A DNA stretch of 64,000 nucleotides, taken from assembly GCF_049800955.1 (NCBI RefSeq), contig NZ_JBNAGA010000002.1, positions 372,001-436,000 of the forward strand. The letters run 5' to 3'. The notes beneath the pieces were generated by a model. The model saw nothing but the letters and a program-made list of their open reading frames with translations. It had not been told where the DNA came from and searched no databases. How positions within the stretch are numbered: the first letter of the stretch is position 1; each line of letters begins with the position of its first letter. This stretch comes from JAKVBH01 sp049800955. Lineage in GTDB: Bacteria > Pseudomonadota > Alphaproteobacteria > Rhodobacterales > Rhodobacteraceae. This document shows, piece by piece, positions 1 to 7,892 of this stretch. The position numbers were made by a program, and so were the translations under genes.

Positions 1-1
1 G

Positions 2-730
2 ACGACGACCCGCCAATCGAAGCGTCTGGTCCGTATTGAACCGGTTGTCTTCCGTGCAGCTGGCGACAGGGTCCTGCTGTGTCGTATCGAACCTGCTGAA
101 TCGCAGTCCGGGTCCACGGGTGATCACTTGATGCTGAACCTGTCAGCGCTCTACCAAAAGGGCGCGGACGCCATGCTGTTTACCGACGGCAACGGCACAA
201 TTGAAGCGGCGAATGACGCGTTTCTCGATCTGGCCGATGCGGCGCATCTCTCTGATGTGCGCGGCCGCCCGCTTTCGGATTTCCTCGCAAGAGGGCAAGT
301 CGATCTTGCGGTTCTTCTGGATAATGCGAAGCGTGAAGGCCAGATGCGGATGTACGCGACGAAGCTGACCAACGATTTTGGTGCAGTCACGCCGATTGAG
401 GCCGCCGCAACATGGCTCAGCGATCGCTCTCCGCCACAGGTGGCTTTCGTCATTCGAGATACCGGCCGCGCGGAGGCCATGCGTCGGTCCAGTGGTTCCA
501 TTGATGATCCCGCACAGTCAAATGTCGTCGATCTTGTGGGCACGTCTAGCCTCAAGGAAATCGTTGCCGAGACGACGGATGTCGTTGAAAAGATGTGCAT
601 CGAAGCGGCTGTCGAATTGACGAACAACAATCGTGTCGCCGCAGCTGAGATGTTGGGTTTGTCCCGTCAGAGTCTCTACGTGAAGCTGCGCAAATACGGT
701 CTGCTCGCACGCGACAACTCAGACGGATAA
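2..730 (+). CDS. ppsR: PpsR/CrtJ-type photosynthesis repressor, C-terminal part (5' end outside window)
   Basis: The reading frame is open from the first bases of the window, so this is the last 242 residues of a protein that is usually about 465-475 residues long. A PAS domain is visible from about residue 48 (ALYQKGADAMLFTD). The C-terminus is a Fis-type helix-turn-helix (AAEMLGLSRQSLYVKLRKYG). A Cys just before the HTH (KMCIEAA) matches the redox-sensitive Cys known in PpsR/CrtJ; a second Cys (VLLCRIEP) lies near the truncated end. Family knowledge: PpsR binds TGT-N12-ACA and represses bch, crt and puc genes under oxygen or light. A matching site lies at the start of the nearby bchG. The stop is four bases from the convergent VOC gene. 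Confidence 0.93.
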   Translation, partial: TTTRQSKRLVRIEPVVFRAAGDRVLLCRIEPAESQSGSTGDHLMLNLSALYQKGADAMLFTDGNGTIEAANDAFLDLADAAHLSDVRGRPLSDFLARGQVDLAVLLDNAKREGQMRMYATKLTNDFGAVTPIEAAATWLSDRSPPQVAFVIRDTGRAEAMRRSSGSIDDPAQSNVVDLVGTSSLKEIVAETTDVVEKMCIEAAVELTNNNRVAAAEMLGLSRQSLYVKLRKYGLLARDNSDG

Positions 731-734
731 GCGC

Positions 735-1103
735 TCAACGGTGCTGGTCGATCAGAATGGGCAGACCGTCCGGATCCATTACAACAAAACTGGCAGGCCC
801 TGTCTCGCCACCCTGTTCCTGTAAGATCTCCAGCCCGGCAGCTTTGAGCTTTTCCTTGATTGTTCTGATATCTTCGAAGGGATCGACCGGTTTGGCGCCC
901 TGATCCCACCCGGGATTGAATGTGAGCATCTGACCCTCGAACATCCCCTGAAACAAACCGATCAAGACATCGCCCTGCTTCATGATGAGATAGCCATGCG
1001 CATCCTCTCCCGCAAAAAGTGTAAACCCGAGCGTTTCATAAAACTGACGTGATGCCGACAGGTCCGAAACAGCGATTGAAACCGAAAAAGCGCCCAAAGA
1101 CAT
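735..1103 (-). CDS. VOC (glyoxalase/bleomycin resistance fold) family protein
   Basis: A 122-residue single-domain vicinal oxygen chelate protein. It opens with the typical strand and helix (FSVSIAVSDLSASRQFYETLGF) and ends with FVVMDPDGLPILIDQH, where VOC enzymes often place metal ligands. The ATG at 1103 was chosen over an upstream in-frame start because GGAGAG lies just before it and the family motif begins there. Substrate cannot be inferred. It is transcribed against ppsR and away from bchG, so it interrupts what is usually a direct ppsR-bchG neighbourhood in phototrophic Rhodobacteraceae. Confidence 0.8.
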   Translation of the reverse strand: MSLGAFSVSIAVSDLSASRQFYETLGFTLFAGEDAHGYLIMKQGDVLIGLFQGMFEGQMLTFNPGWDQGAKPVDPFEDIRTIKEKLKAAGLEILQEQGGETGPASFVVMDPDGLPILIDQHR

Positions 1104-1174
1104 GGTTTTCTCTCCAAAAAGCGGCTTGGGGCCCTGACTTTTTCCTTGCCCCGACTCGAGTCTTATATACATAG

Positions 1175-1204
1175 TTGACACATGAGTGTCAGCCAAAGTT
1201 TACA
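1175..1204. promoter_or_regulatory. PpsR-type operator and possible promoter at the bchG start
   Basis: Bases 1187-1204 read TGTCAGCCAAAGTTTACA, a full match to the palindromic PpsR/CrtJ consensus TGT-N12-ACA, including the inner A/T preference (TGTCA-N8-TTACA). The site begins five bases after the A of the bchG ATG. A TTGACA at 1175-1180 lies 18 bases before TTTACA at 1199-1204, so a sigma70-like promoter could overlap the operator. TGACAC (1176-1181) and GTGTCA (1186-1191) also form an inverted repeat around the start codon. The operator reading is inference from the motif and from ppsR next door. Confidence 0.6.
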
Positions 1205-2090
1205 CACACGCACTTACCCAGACCCGGCAGCAGCCTTGCAATTGATCAAACCGATCACGTGGTTTCCGCCGATGTGGGCCTATTTGTGCGGGGTCATTTC
1301 ATCCGGTGAACCGATCTCCTCGGCGCCCTGGATGGTCATCCTTGGCGTTTTGCTCGCGGGCCCGATTGTCTGCGGCATGAGTCAGGCCGCGAATGATTGG
1401 TGCGATCGTCATGTCGACGCCATCAATGAGCCCAATCGCCCGATCCCGTCTGGCCGCATTCCCGGGCGTTGGGGCCTCTACATCGCTCTGATGATGTCGG
1501 GCCTGTCCCTCGCCGTTGGCGCGCTTTTGGGGCCATGGGGTTTCGCCGCGACCGTGGTTGGCGTTCTTGCTGCATGGGCCTATTCCGTCGAACCCATCCG
1601 CATGAAGCGCTCGGGCTGGTGGGGGCCCGGCCTCGTTGGCCTGTCTTACGAAAGCCTGCCCTGGTTCACCGGCGCCGCCGTCTTGGCACATGGCGCGCCG
1701 AGCGGACCAACCATCGTCATCGCCCTGCTCTACGGTATTGGCGCGCACGGCATTATGACGCTCAACGATTTCAAGGCCTTGGAAGGTGATCGCCAAATGG
1801 GCGTCAACTCCTTACCCGTCACCCTTGGCCCCGAACGCGCCGCACGCGTCGCCTGCTGGGTGATGGCGGTGCCGCAAGTGGCCGTCATTGCGCTTCTGAC
1901 ATATTGGGGCATGCTCTGGCATGCATGGGGCATCTTCGCGCTCCTGCTCGCACAATTCTTCTCCATGCGGGTCTTGCTCTCTGACCCCAAGGGCCGCGCG
2001 CCCTGGTACAATGGCGCGGGCGTGACGCTATACGTTTCCGGAATGATGGTCGCAGCCTTTGCTCTAAGATCCGTGGAGGCCTTGTGGTGA
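1182..2090 (+). CDS. bchG: Bacteriochlorophyll synthase (geranylgeranyl/phytyl transferase)
   Basis: A 302-residue UbiA-superfamily membrane prenyltransferase that esterifies bacteriochlorophyllide a with a C20 isoprenoid diphosphate, the last assembly step of bacteriochlorophyll a. The first Asp-rich motif is at residues 71-91 (NDWCDRHVDAINEP then RPIPSGR), and a second acidic motif (LNDFKALEGDR) lies near residue 193. LIKPITWFPPMWA near the N-terminus is characteristic of BchG. Several hydrophobic segments follow. No clear ribosome binding site precedes the ATG, and the PpsR-like box falls inside the first codons, so the exact start is slightly uncertain. The 3' end overlaps the GTG start region of bch2, implying co-translation. 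Confidence 0.95.
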   Translation: MSVSQSLHTRTYPDPAAALQLIKPITWFPPMWAYLCGVISSGEPISSAPWMVILGVLLAGPIVCGMSQAANDWCDRHVDAINEPNRPIPSGRIPGRWGLYIALMMSGLSLAVGALLGPWGFAATVVGVLAAWAYSVEPIRMKRSGWWGPGLVGLSYESLPWFTGAAVLAHGAPSGPTIVIALLYGIGAHGIMTLNDFKALEGDRQMGVNSLPVTLGPERAARVACWVMAVPQVAVIALLTYWGMLWHAWGIFALLLAQFFSMRVLLSDPKGRAPWYNGAGVTLYVSGMMVAAFALRSVEALW

Positions 2091-3373
2091 AGCTTTCGTG
2101 GTTTGACATCTTCCGCATGGGGCTGGTTCAGCTCTGTCTTGGCGCCGTCGTTGTCCTGACAACATCAACGCTCAATCGCCTGATGGTCGTGGAGCTTGCC
2201 CTGCCCGCCGTTTTGCCCGGCCTTCTCGTTGCCCTGCACTACAGCATTCAGATCACGCGGCCCAACTGGGGCTATCGCTCTGACACCGCAGGAAATCGCA
2301 CGCGCTGGATCATTGGCGGTATGGCGGTTCTCTCCGCAGGAGCCTTTATGGCCTCTATCGGCGTGGTCGTCATGGAGACCCAAGCCAGTCTCGGCCTCGC
2401 GCTGTCCATTCTGGCCTATGCCTTGATCGGTGTTGGCGTAGGCGCCTCGGGCACGTCGCTCTTGGCGTTCCTTGCAACAGCGACAGCCGAACGTCGGCGC
2501 GCCGCTGCCGCCACGATCACATGGCTGATGATGATCTTTGGCATCGCAGTCACCGCCGGGACCGTAGGCGCATTTCTGGACCCCTATTCCCCGGCATTGC
2601 TCTTGAAAATCGTGGCGATCGTCACCCTCGGCGCCGTCGTGCTGACGTCACTGGCCATGTGGGGCGTTGAAGCGCGAGTTGACGCGCAGCCGGAGCGCAA
2701 GGACGAAACGCCATTCATGGTTGGTCTTCGCGAAGTCTGGGCGGAACGTGACGCGCGCGTCTTTACGCTGTTCATCTTCCTGTCGATGACCGCCTATTTC
2801 ATGCAAGAGCTCATCCTTGAACCCTATGCGGGTTTGGTCTTCGCGTTTTCGCCCGGGCAATCGACCCAGCTGTCAGGCGCGCAAAATGGCGGCGTCTTTC
2901 TCGGCATGCTGGCGGTTGGTATTGCGGCCACAGGGCTGCGGATCGGGTCTCTCAAAGCCTGGGTGATTACCGGGTGTATCGGCTCATCCGCCAGCTTGCT
3001 CGCGATAATGGCGCTGGGGCAAAGCGGACCCGGTGCGCCACTGGTGCCTGCCGTCGTGACGCTGGGGCTTTTCAACGGCATGTTTGCTGTCGCGGCAATC
3101 GGCTCAATGATGGCTTTGGCCAGTCAGGGGCGCGACGCGCGCGAGGGCACACGAATGGGCATTTGGGGCGCGGCCCAAGCGATTGCCGCAGGCTTTGGCG
3201 GGCTGCTCGGCGCCGCCGCTGCGGATGTCCTGAGACGCGTTCTTTCAGATGATGCGACGGCTTTTGGAGCCGTTTTCACCGTCGAAGCGGGGCTTTTCCT
3301 CGTTGCGGCTTTCATGGCTTTGCGCGTGATGGGCGACAGGCCCGAACGCGCCGAATTGGTTCCGGGGGAATAG
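2087..3373 (+). CDS. bch2: BCH2/PucC-family major facilitator protein (Orf428 type)
   Basis: A 428-residue polytopic membrane protein of the PucC/LhaA/Bch2 branch of the major facilitator superfamily, linked in phototrophic Proteobacteria to bacteriochlorophyll handling or light-harvesting complex assembly. Its length and place between bchG and bchP match Orf428 of Rhodobacter. The N-terminus (KLSWFDIFRMGLVQL) and the conserved NRLMVVELALPA region are typical. Two adjacent GTG codons (2084, 2087) are possible; 2087 was chosen because GGAGG at 2075-2079 is seven bases upstream. It overlaps the bchG stop and is followed after three bases by bchP, so bchG-bch2-bchP-idi is a tight operon. Confidence 0.9.
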   Translation: MKLSWFDIFRMGLVQLCLGAVVVLTTSTLNRLMVVELALPAVLPGLLVALHYSIQITRPNWGYRSDTAGNRTRWIIGGMAVLSAGAFMASIGVVVMETQASLGLALSILAYALIGVGVGASGTSLLAFLATATAERRRAAAATITWLMMIFGIAVTAGTVGAFLDPYSPALLLKIVAIVTLGAVVLTSLAMWGVEARVDAQPERKDETPFMVGLREVWAERDARVFTLFIFLSMTAYFMQELILEPYAGLVFAFSPGQSTQLSGAQNGGVFLGMLAVGIAATGLRIGSLKAWVITGCIGSSASLLAIMALGQSGPGAPLVPAVVTLGLFNGMFAVAAIGSMMALASQGRDAREGTRMGIWGAAQAIAAGFGGLLGAAAADVLRRVLSDDATAFGAVFTVEAGLFLVAAFMALRVMGDRPERAELVPGE

Positions 3374-3376
3374 ATC

Positions 3377-4555
3377 ATGTTTGATGTTGTCGTAGTTGGA
3401 GGCGGTCCGAGCGGCGCGACTGCTGCCGAAGATCTGGCACGCTCGGGCCACAAGGTTGCGCTTTTGGACCGCGAAGGGCGGATCAAGCCCTGCGGCGGCG
3501 CGATCCCGCCAAGGCTGATGCAGGATTTCCACATTGGAGAGGATCAACTGCTGACCAAGGTCAACACCGCGCGCATGATCTCTCCGACGGGCCGCTCCGT
3601 GGATATTCCGATTGAAAACGGGTTCGTTGGCATGGTCGACCGGAAGGATTTCGACCCCTACCTGCGCCAACGCGCGCGCGACGCGGGTGCCGACTACCGG
3701 GTTGGCACATTTGTCAGAATTGATCGCACCGCCGATGAGACAGCCGTCATTTATCGCGACAAGGCCAGCGGGACGGAAATGCGCCTGCCCACAAAACTGG
3801 TGATTGGGGCGGATGGCGCAAAGTCAAAAGTGGGCCGGGCCGAGGTGCCTGATGCAGACAAGGTACCGCTTGTGTTTGCCTATCATGAGATCATCGCCGC
3901 GCCGCCCAAGAACGACGTCTATGATCCCAAACGCTGCGACGTGATCTATGATGGCGCGATCAGCCCAGACTTCTACGGCTGGGTCTTCCCCCATGGTGGA
4001 ACGACCAGCGTTGGCATGGGTACGGAAAACCCATCGGTTGACCTGAAAGCCGCCACCGCTGCGCTGCGCAAAGCATCCGGCCTGGAAGAATGTGAGACCT
4101 TGCGCAAAGAAGGCGCGCCGATCCCGCTCAAACCGATGGATCGTTGGGACAACGGCAAGGATGTTGTGCTGGCGGGGGATGCCGCAGGCGTCGTGGCGCC
4201 CAGTTCTGGTGAAGGCATTTATTACGCCATGGTCGGCGGTCGCGTCGCGGCAACGGCGGCAGCGGCTTGCCTCGCATCCGGCCGCGTGAGCGATCTGCGG
4301 CTCGCGCGCAAGCTTTTCATGAAAGAGCATAAAACAGTCTTCCGTGTTCTTGCATCGATGCAAAACGCCTATTATCGCTCCGATGAGCGGCGTGAACGTT
4401 TTGTTTCCCTGTGCCATGATATCGATGTGCAGCGGCTGACGTTTGAGGCCTATATGAACAAGAAACTCGTCAAGGCCCGGCCCATGGCTCACCTCAAGAT
4501 CGGCGTGAAAAACCTCGCACATCTGACGCGTCTCGTCTCCCCGGTATTCACGTGA
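3377..4555 (+). CDS. bchP: Geranylgeranyl diphosphate/geranylgeranyl-bacteriochlorophyll reductase
   Basis: A 392-residue FAD-dependent reductase that saturates three double bonds of the geranylgeranyl group to give the phytyl tail of bacteriochlorophyll a. The N-terminal dinucleotide-binding motif is VVVGGGPSGATAAEDLARSG. RIKPCGGAIPP follows, a hallmark of the BchP/ChlP family, and a second FAD motif (VVLAGDAAGVVAPSSGEGI) lies around residue 260. Length is normal. Its stop overlaps the GTG start of idi, which supplies isoprenoid precursors for the same tail. Confidence 0.96.
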   Translation: MFDVVVVGGGPSGATAAEDLARSGHKVALLDREGRIKPCGGAIPPRLMQDFHIGEDQLLTKVNTARMISPTGRSVDIPIENGFVGMVDRKDFDPYLRQRARDAGADYRVGTFVRIDRTADETAVIYRDKASGTEMRLPTKLVIGADGAKSKVGRAEVPDADKVPLVFAYHEIIAAPPKNDVYDPKRCDVIYDGAISPDFYGWVFPHGGTTSVGMGTENPSVDLKAATAALRKASGLEECETLRKEGAPIPLKPMDRWDNGKDVVLAGDAAGVVAPSSGEGIYYAMVGGRVAATAAAACLASGRVSDLRLARKLFMKEHKTVFRVLASMQNAYYRSDERRERFVSLCHDIDVQRLTFEAYMNKKLVKARPMAHLKIGVKNLAHLTRLVSPVFT

Positions 4556-5088
4556 GTATCCTGATCCCCGCCTGGGTCGACGGCAAACTCGAGCCCGTTG
4601 AAAAGCTGGACGTGCACAAACGCGGCCTGCGGCATAAAGCCGTGTCGGTTTTTGTTCTGCGGGATGAGCAAATCCTGCTGCAACAACGCGCTTTGGAAAA
4701 ATATCATACGCCCGGCCTTTGGGCCAACACATGTTGCACACACCCCGATTGGGGCGAAAGCTCCGAAGCTTGCGCGATCCGGCGCTTGAAAGAAGAGCTG
4801 GGCATTACAGGCCAGGTGCCGCAATTTCGCCAGCGCGCGGAGTACCGTGCCGATGTTGGCAACGGCATGATCGAGCACGAACTCGTTGATATATTCATCG
4901 TCGATGCCACACGTGACATGGGCATTGAGCTGAACCCCGAAGAGGTCCGCGATACCCGATGGATCAGCTTCGCGGATCTGGCCCACGAGGTCGCCACACG
5001 CCCAGAAATCTTTACACCATGGCTGCGGATCTATCTGCAGGAGCACTCCGTGGCGATCTTTGGCCGGGCGGGGATTGCCGCTCAGTAA
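4552..5088 (+). CDS. idi: Isopentenyl-diphosphate delta-isomerase, type 1
   Basis: A 178-residue Nudix-fold isomerase interconverting isopentenyl and dimethylallyl diphosphate. The catalytic cysteine region is seen in LWANTCCTHP, the Nudix-like helix in RRLKEELG, and the catalytic glutamate region in MIEHELVDIF. The GTG start at 4552 overlaps the bchP stop by four bases, so translation is likely coupled. Position at the end of bchG-bch2-bchP-idi matches roseobacter photosynthesis clusters. It should raise precursor supply for carotenoids and the bacteriochlorophyll tail. No clear terminator follows. Confidence 0.95.
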   Translation: MSILIPAWVDGKLEPVEKLDVHKRGLRHKAVSVFVLRDEQILLQQRALEKYHTPGLWANTCCTHPDWGESSEACAIRRLKEELGITGQVPQFRQRAEYRADVGNGMIEHELVDIFIVDATRDMGIELNPEEVRDTRWISFADLAHEVATRPEIFTPWLRIYLQEHSVAIFGRAGIAAQ

Positions 5089-5163
5089 CCCCGCGACCAG
5101 ACTTCCCCTTTCCCTGTCCAGACCTTTGGCGTATCTGAGCGCATCGAAGACGCAGGTAGGGTC

Positions 5164-6165
5164 ATGCGCAAAGCTCTCGTCACCGGTGCTGCCGGATTCA
5201 TTGGATTTCACGTTTCAAAGCGGCTTCTTGCCGAAGGCTTTGAGGTCATCGGGCTCGATTCGATGTCTGATTACTATGACGTGTCTCTGAAGCAGGCCCG
5301 GCTCGATGACCTTCGCAGCGAGGCGTTTGAATTCGTCAAGGGACAGGTCGAAACTCCGGACCTTCTGAGATCGCTCTTCGAGACCCATCGGCCCGATCTT
5401 GTTGTTCATCTCGCAGCCCAAGCCGGGGTGCGTCATTCCATCGAGGCCCCTCGCGAGTACCTCGAGGCAAATATCGTTGGGACCTTCGAGCTTCTCGAAG
5501 CCGCGCGGGCCAATCCGCCGCAACACATGCTGCTGGCGTCGACCTCGTCGGCCTATGGGGCCAACACACAGATGCCCTATCGGGAGGATATGCGAACGGA
5601 TCATCAGATGTCGTTTTACGCAGCCACCAAGAAGTCCACCGAAGCCATGGCGCACAGCTATGCGCATCTTTATGGTCTGCCGATCACGATGTTCCGCTTC
5701 TTCACAGTCTACGGTCCGTGGGGTCGCCCGGATATGGCGCTATTCAAGTTCACCAAGGCCGTGTTTTCAGACACGCCGATTGACGTCTACAATCACGGCG
5801 ACATGAAGCGCGATTTCACCTATATCGACGATCTTGTCGATGGAATCTGGCACTTGGCGCACAGCATTCCAGATGCGGCCGCCGCACAGGACAACGACAG
5901 CTTGTCGCCCGTCGCGCCCTGGCGGGTGGTTAATCTGGGCCGGGGCACTCCCGTTCAACTGACCGACTTCATCGAAGCCATTGAGGCCGCGACCGGCCGC
6001 AAGGCGAAGCGCAATATGATGGATATGCAGCCTGGTGACGTTCCCGCCACATGGGCTGATACATCTTTGATGCAGGCCCTTGCAGGCCCCATGCAGAACA
6101 CCGATGTTGCCACCGGCGTCGCCCGCTTTGTTGCTTGGTATCGCGACTTTTACAAAATTGAATAG
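5164..6165 (+). CDS. UDP-glucuronate 4-epimerase-like NAD-dependent epimerase
   Basis: A 333-residue extended short-chain dehydrogenase. The Rossmann motif is GAAGFIGFH (residues 8-16), the catalytic Ser lies in STSSAYG and the Tyr/Lys pair in YAATK (Tyr152, Lys156). RHSIEAP and FRFFTVYGPWGRPDMA are characteristic of UDP-glucuronate 4-epimerases (LpsL/Cap1J type), which make UDP-galacturonate for LPS or capsule. The next gene encodes a UDP-glucose dehydrogenase, which would supply UDP-glucuronate, strengthening the assignment. AGGTAGGGTC before the ATG may hold the ribosome binding site. Exact sugar specificity is not proven by sequence. Confidence 0.88.
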   Translation: MRKALVTGAAGFIGFHVSKRLLAEGFEVIGLDSMSDYYDVSLKQARLDDLRSEAFEFVKGQVETPDLLRSLFETHRPDLVVHLAAQAGVRHSIEAPREYLEANIVGTFELLEAARANPPQHMLLASTSSAYGANTQMPYREDMRTDHQMSFYAATKKSTEAMAHSYAHLYGLPITMFRFFTVYGPWGRPDMALFKFTKAVFSDTPIDVYNHGDMKRDFTYIDDLVDGIWHLAHSIPDAAAAQDNDSLSPVAPWRVVNLGRGTPVQLTDFIEAIEAATGRKAKRNMMDMQPGDVPATWADTSLMQALAGPMQNTDVATGVARFVAWYRDFYKIE

Positions 6166-6187
6166 AAAAAGAATAAGGGCCATCACC

Positions 6188-7363
6188 ATGGAACGCGCAA
6201 AAATTGCCGTCGCGGGCATCGGATATGTCGGGCTGTCCAACGCTGTCTTGCTTTCTCAGCACAATGACGTCGTCGCGGTTGATCTTTCCAAAGATCGGGT
6301 CGACATGGTCAATGCGCGCCAATGTCCGATCGTCGACGCGGAAATGGAAGAATTTCTGAACAACCACAGCCTTTCGCTCAGCGCGACGACCAACGGGCCG
6401 GAGGCGTTTTCCGATGCAGAATACGTCATCGTGGCGACGCCAACCAACTATGACCCGGACACAAATTACTTCGATACATCCAGTGTCGAGGCCGTCATAA
6501 AGCAGGTCATTTCGGTGAACCAAGACGCCTGTATTGTCATCAAATCAACGATTCCCGTCGGTTTTACAGAGCGCGTCAGCGCGGACCTGGGGACAGATCA
6601 GGTCATCTTCAGCCCTGAATTTTTGCGCGAAGGCCAGGCGTTGAAGGACAACCTCTACCCCTCACGCATCGTGATTGGCGAAGACAGCCCGCGCGGCCAT
6701 CGGTTTGCTGCGTTGCTGGCGCAGGGAGCTGTAAAGAAAGATATCCGGACCCTGTTTACCGGCGCTTCCGAAGCCGAGGCGATCAAGCTCTTCGCCAACA
6801 CCTATCTTGCTATGCGGGTGGCCTATTTCAACGAGCTGGACAGCTACGCGCTAAGCTATGGTTTGAACCCGCGTGAAATCATCGACGGTGTCTCGCTCGA
6901 CCCTCGCATCGGCGATCACTACAACAACCCGTCGTTTGGATATGGCGGGTATTGCCTCCCGAAGGACACCAAACAACTTTTAGCCAACTATTCCGCTGTG
7001 CCGCAAAACATCATGACCGCAATCGTAGAAGCCAACCGCACCCGGAAAGACTTCATTGCCGATCAAATCATCGCTCGCGCGCCAAAAATCGTTGGTGTGC
7101 ATCGTCTTGTGATGAAGGCCGGATCGGACAATTTTAGGCAAAGCTCGGTTCAAGGCATTATGAAGCGGATCAAGGCGAAGGGCATCGAAGTGATCGTCTA
7201 CGAGCCTGCGCTGGAGGACGACATGTTTTTCGGCTCCCGCGTGTTCCGCGATATTGATGCTTTCAAAAAGGAAGCGAACGTCATTGTCGCAAACAGGCTC
7301 ACGGAAGAATTGGCAGACGTTGCGGGCAAAGTGTTTACGCGTGATCTGTTCGGCGAGAGCTAA
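6188..7363 (+). CDS. ugd: UDP-glucose 6-dehydrogenase (short, E. coli Ugd-like form)
   Basis: A 391-residue nucleotide-sugar dehydrogenase oxidising UDP-glucose to UDP-glucuronate with NAD. The N-terminal NAD motif is AGIGYVGLSNA, and the catalytic cysteine is Cys256 in FGYGGYCLPKDTK. The central dimerisation segment and C-terminal UDP-binding domain are present (GSDNFRQSS). The frame stays open 36 codons further upstream, but that part overlaps the epimerase gene, so the ATG at 6188 was chosen. Spacing of 22 bases implies co-transcription with the epimerase, giving a two-step route from UDP-glucose to UDP-galacturonate. Confidence 0.92.
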   Translation: MERAKIAVAGIGYVGLSNAVLLSQHNDVVAVDLSKDRVDMVNARQCPIVDAEMEEFLNNHSLSLSATTNGPEAFSDAEYVIVATPTNYDPDTNYFDTSSVEAVIKQVISVNQDACIVIKSTIPVGFTERVSADLGTDQVIFSPEFLREGQALKDNLYPSRIVIGEDSPRGHRFAALLAQGAVKKDIRTLFTGASEAEAIKLFANTYLAMRVAYFNELDSYALSYGLNPREIIDGVSLDPRIGDHYNNPSFGYGGYCLPKDTKQLLANYSAVPQNIMTAIVEANRTRKDFIADQIIARAPKIVGVHRLVMKAGSDNFRQSSVQGIMKRIKAKGIEVIVYEPALEDDMFFGSRVFRDIDAFKKEANVIVANRLTEELADVAGKVFTRDLFGES

Positions 7364-7380
7364 AGCACAAACCGAAAAGA

Positions 7381-7402
7381 GCAGGACGCCTAAGCATCCT
7401 GC
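7381..7402. terminator. Hairpin between convergent ugd and fliL
   Basis: GCAGGA (7381-7386) pairs with TCCTGC (7397-7402), extended inward by GC/GC after one mismatch, leaving a CTAA loop. It overlaps the fliL stop and lies 17 bases after the ugd stop, a plausible place for a shared terminator. There is no T tract on either side, so strength is uncertain. Confidence 0.4.
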
Positions 7403-7884
7403 CGCGCGATTTCCGTAATCAATACATCTGATACCATGTCCCCAACGGCGTCCGTGGAGGCTTCCAGCAGAGCCCGTCGCAATACTTTTAGCGTATTGGA
7501 ACTGGTGAATGCTCCATCAAATCCGCCGATATTGGCATGATCAAACAGGACTTGCAGAAAGGTATCCCGGAGCTTTGGCTCTCGTGAATAGACATCCTCT
7601 GCCGTGCCAGCATCTACCTCAACGCTGAGAGAAACGACAACCATTCCGCTCACTCGGTCTTCTGCAACCAAAGGAACAACAAATTGGTTGCTCAATTCAA
7701 CGTATTCCTTCGTCAGATCCGCTTCAGGCTCCTTCACCTCAGCAAGATCTTCAGCTTTTTCAACGGGTACACAATGCTCCGCGGCATCAGCCATCTCTGC
7801 CGGGTCCGGGCGCAGGGCAAGCCCCGCGCCTACCCCGCCACCGATACCGATCAAAGCGAGCAAAATTGGCAAAATCTTTTTCAT
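7390..7884 (-). CDS. fliL: Flagellar basal body-associated protein FliL
   Basis: A 164-residue protein with one N-terminal membrane anchor (about residues 4-24) and a periplasmic FliL domain (FVVPLV...MVVVSLSVEVDAG, then REPKLRDTFLQVLFDHA). FliL surrounds the stator in the periplasm and supports torque generation and stator stability. It is the last gene of the minus-strand rod and ring operon, eight bases after flgH. In many relatives fliL sits near fliF or motA, but neither is in this window. Confidence 0.88.
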   Translation of the reverse strand: MKKILPILLALIGIGGGVGAGLALRPDPAEMADAAEHCVPVEKAEDLAEVKEPEADLTKEYVELSNQFVVPLVAEDRVSGMVVVSLSVEVDAGTAEDVYSREPKLRDTFLQVLFDHANIGGFDGAFTSSNTLKVLRRALLEASTDAVGDMVSDVLITEIARQDA

Positions 7885-7892
7885 GGTACCCC

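Noticed and set aside
3824..4741. Long open frame (305 codons) on the minus strand
   Set aside because: It lies antisense to bchP and idi, whose protein signatures are unambiguous. Its own translation shows no family motif and no ribosome binding site. It is a shadow of GC-rich codon use.
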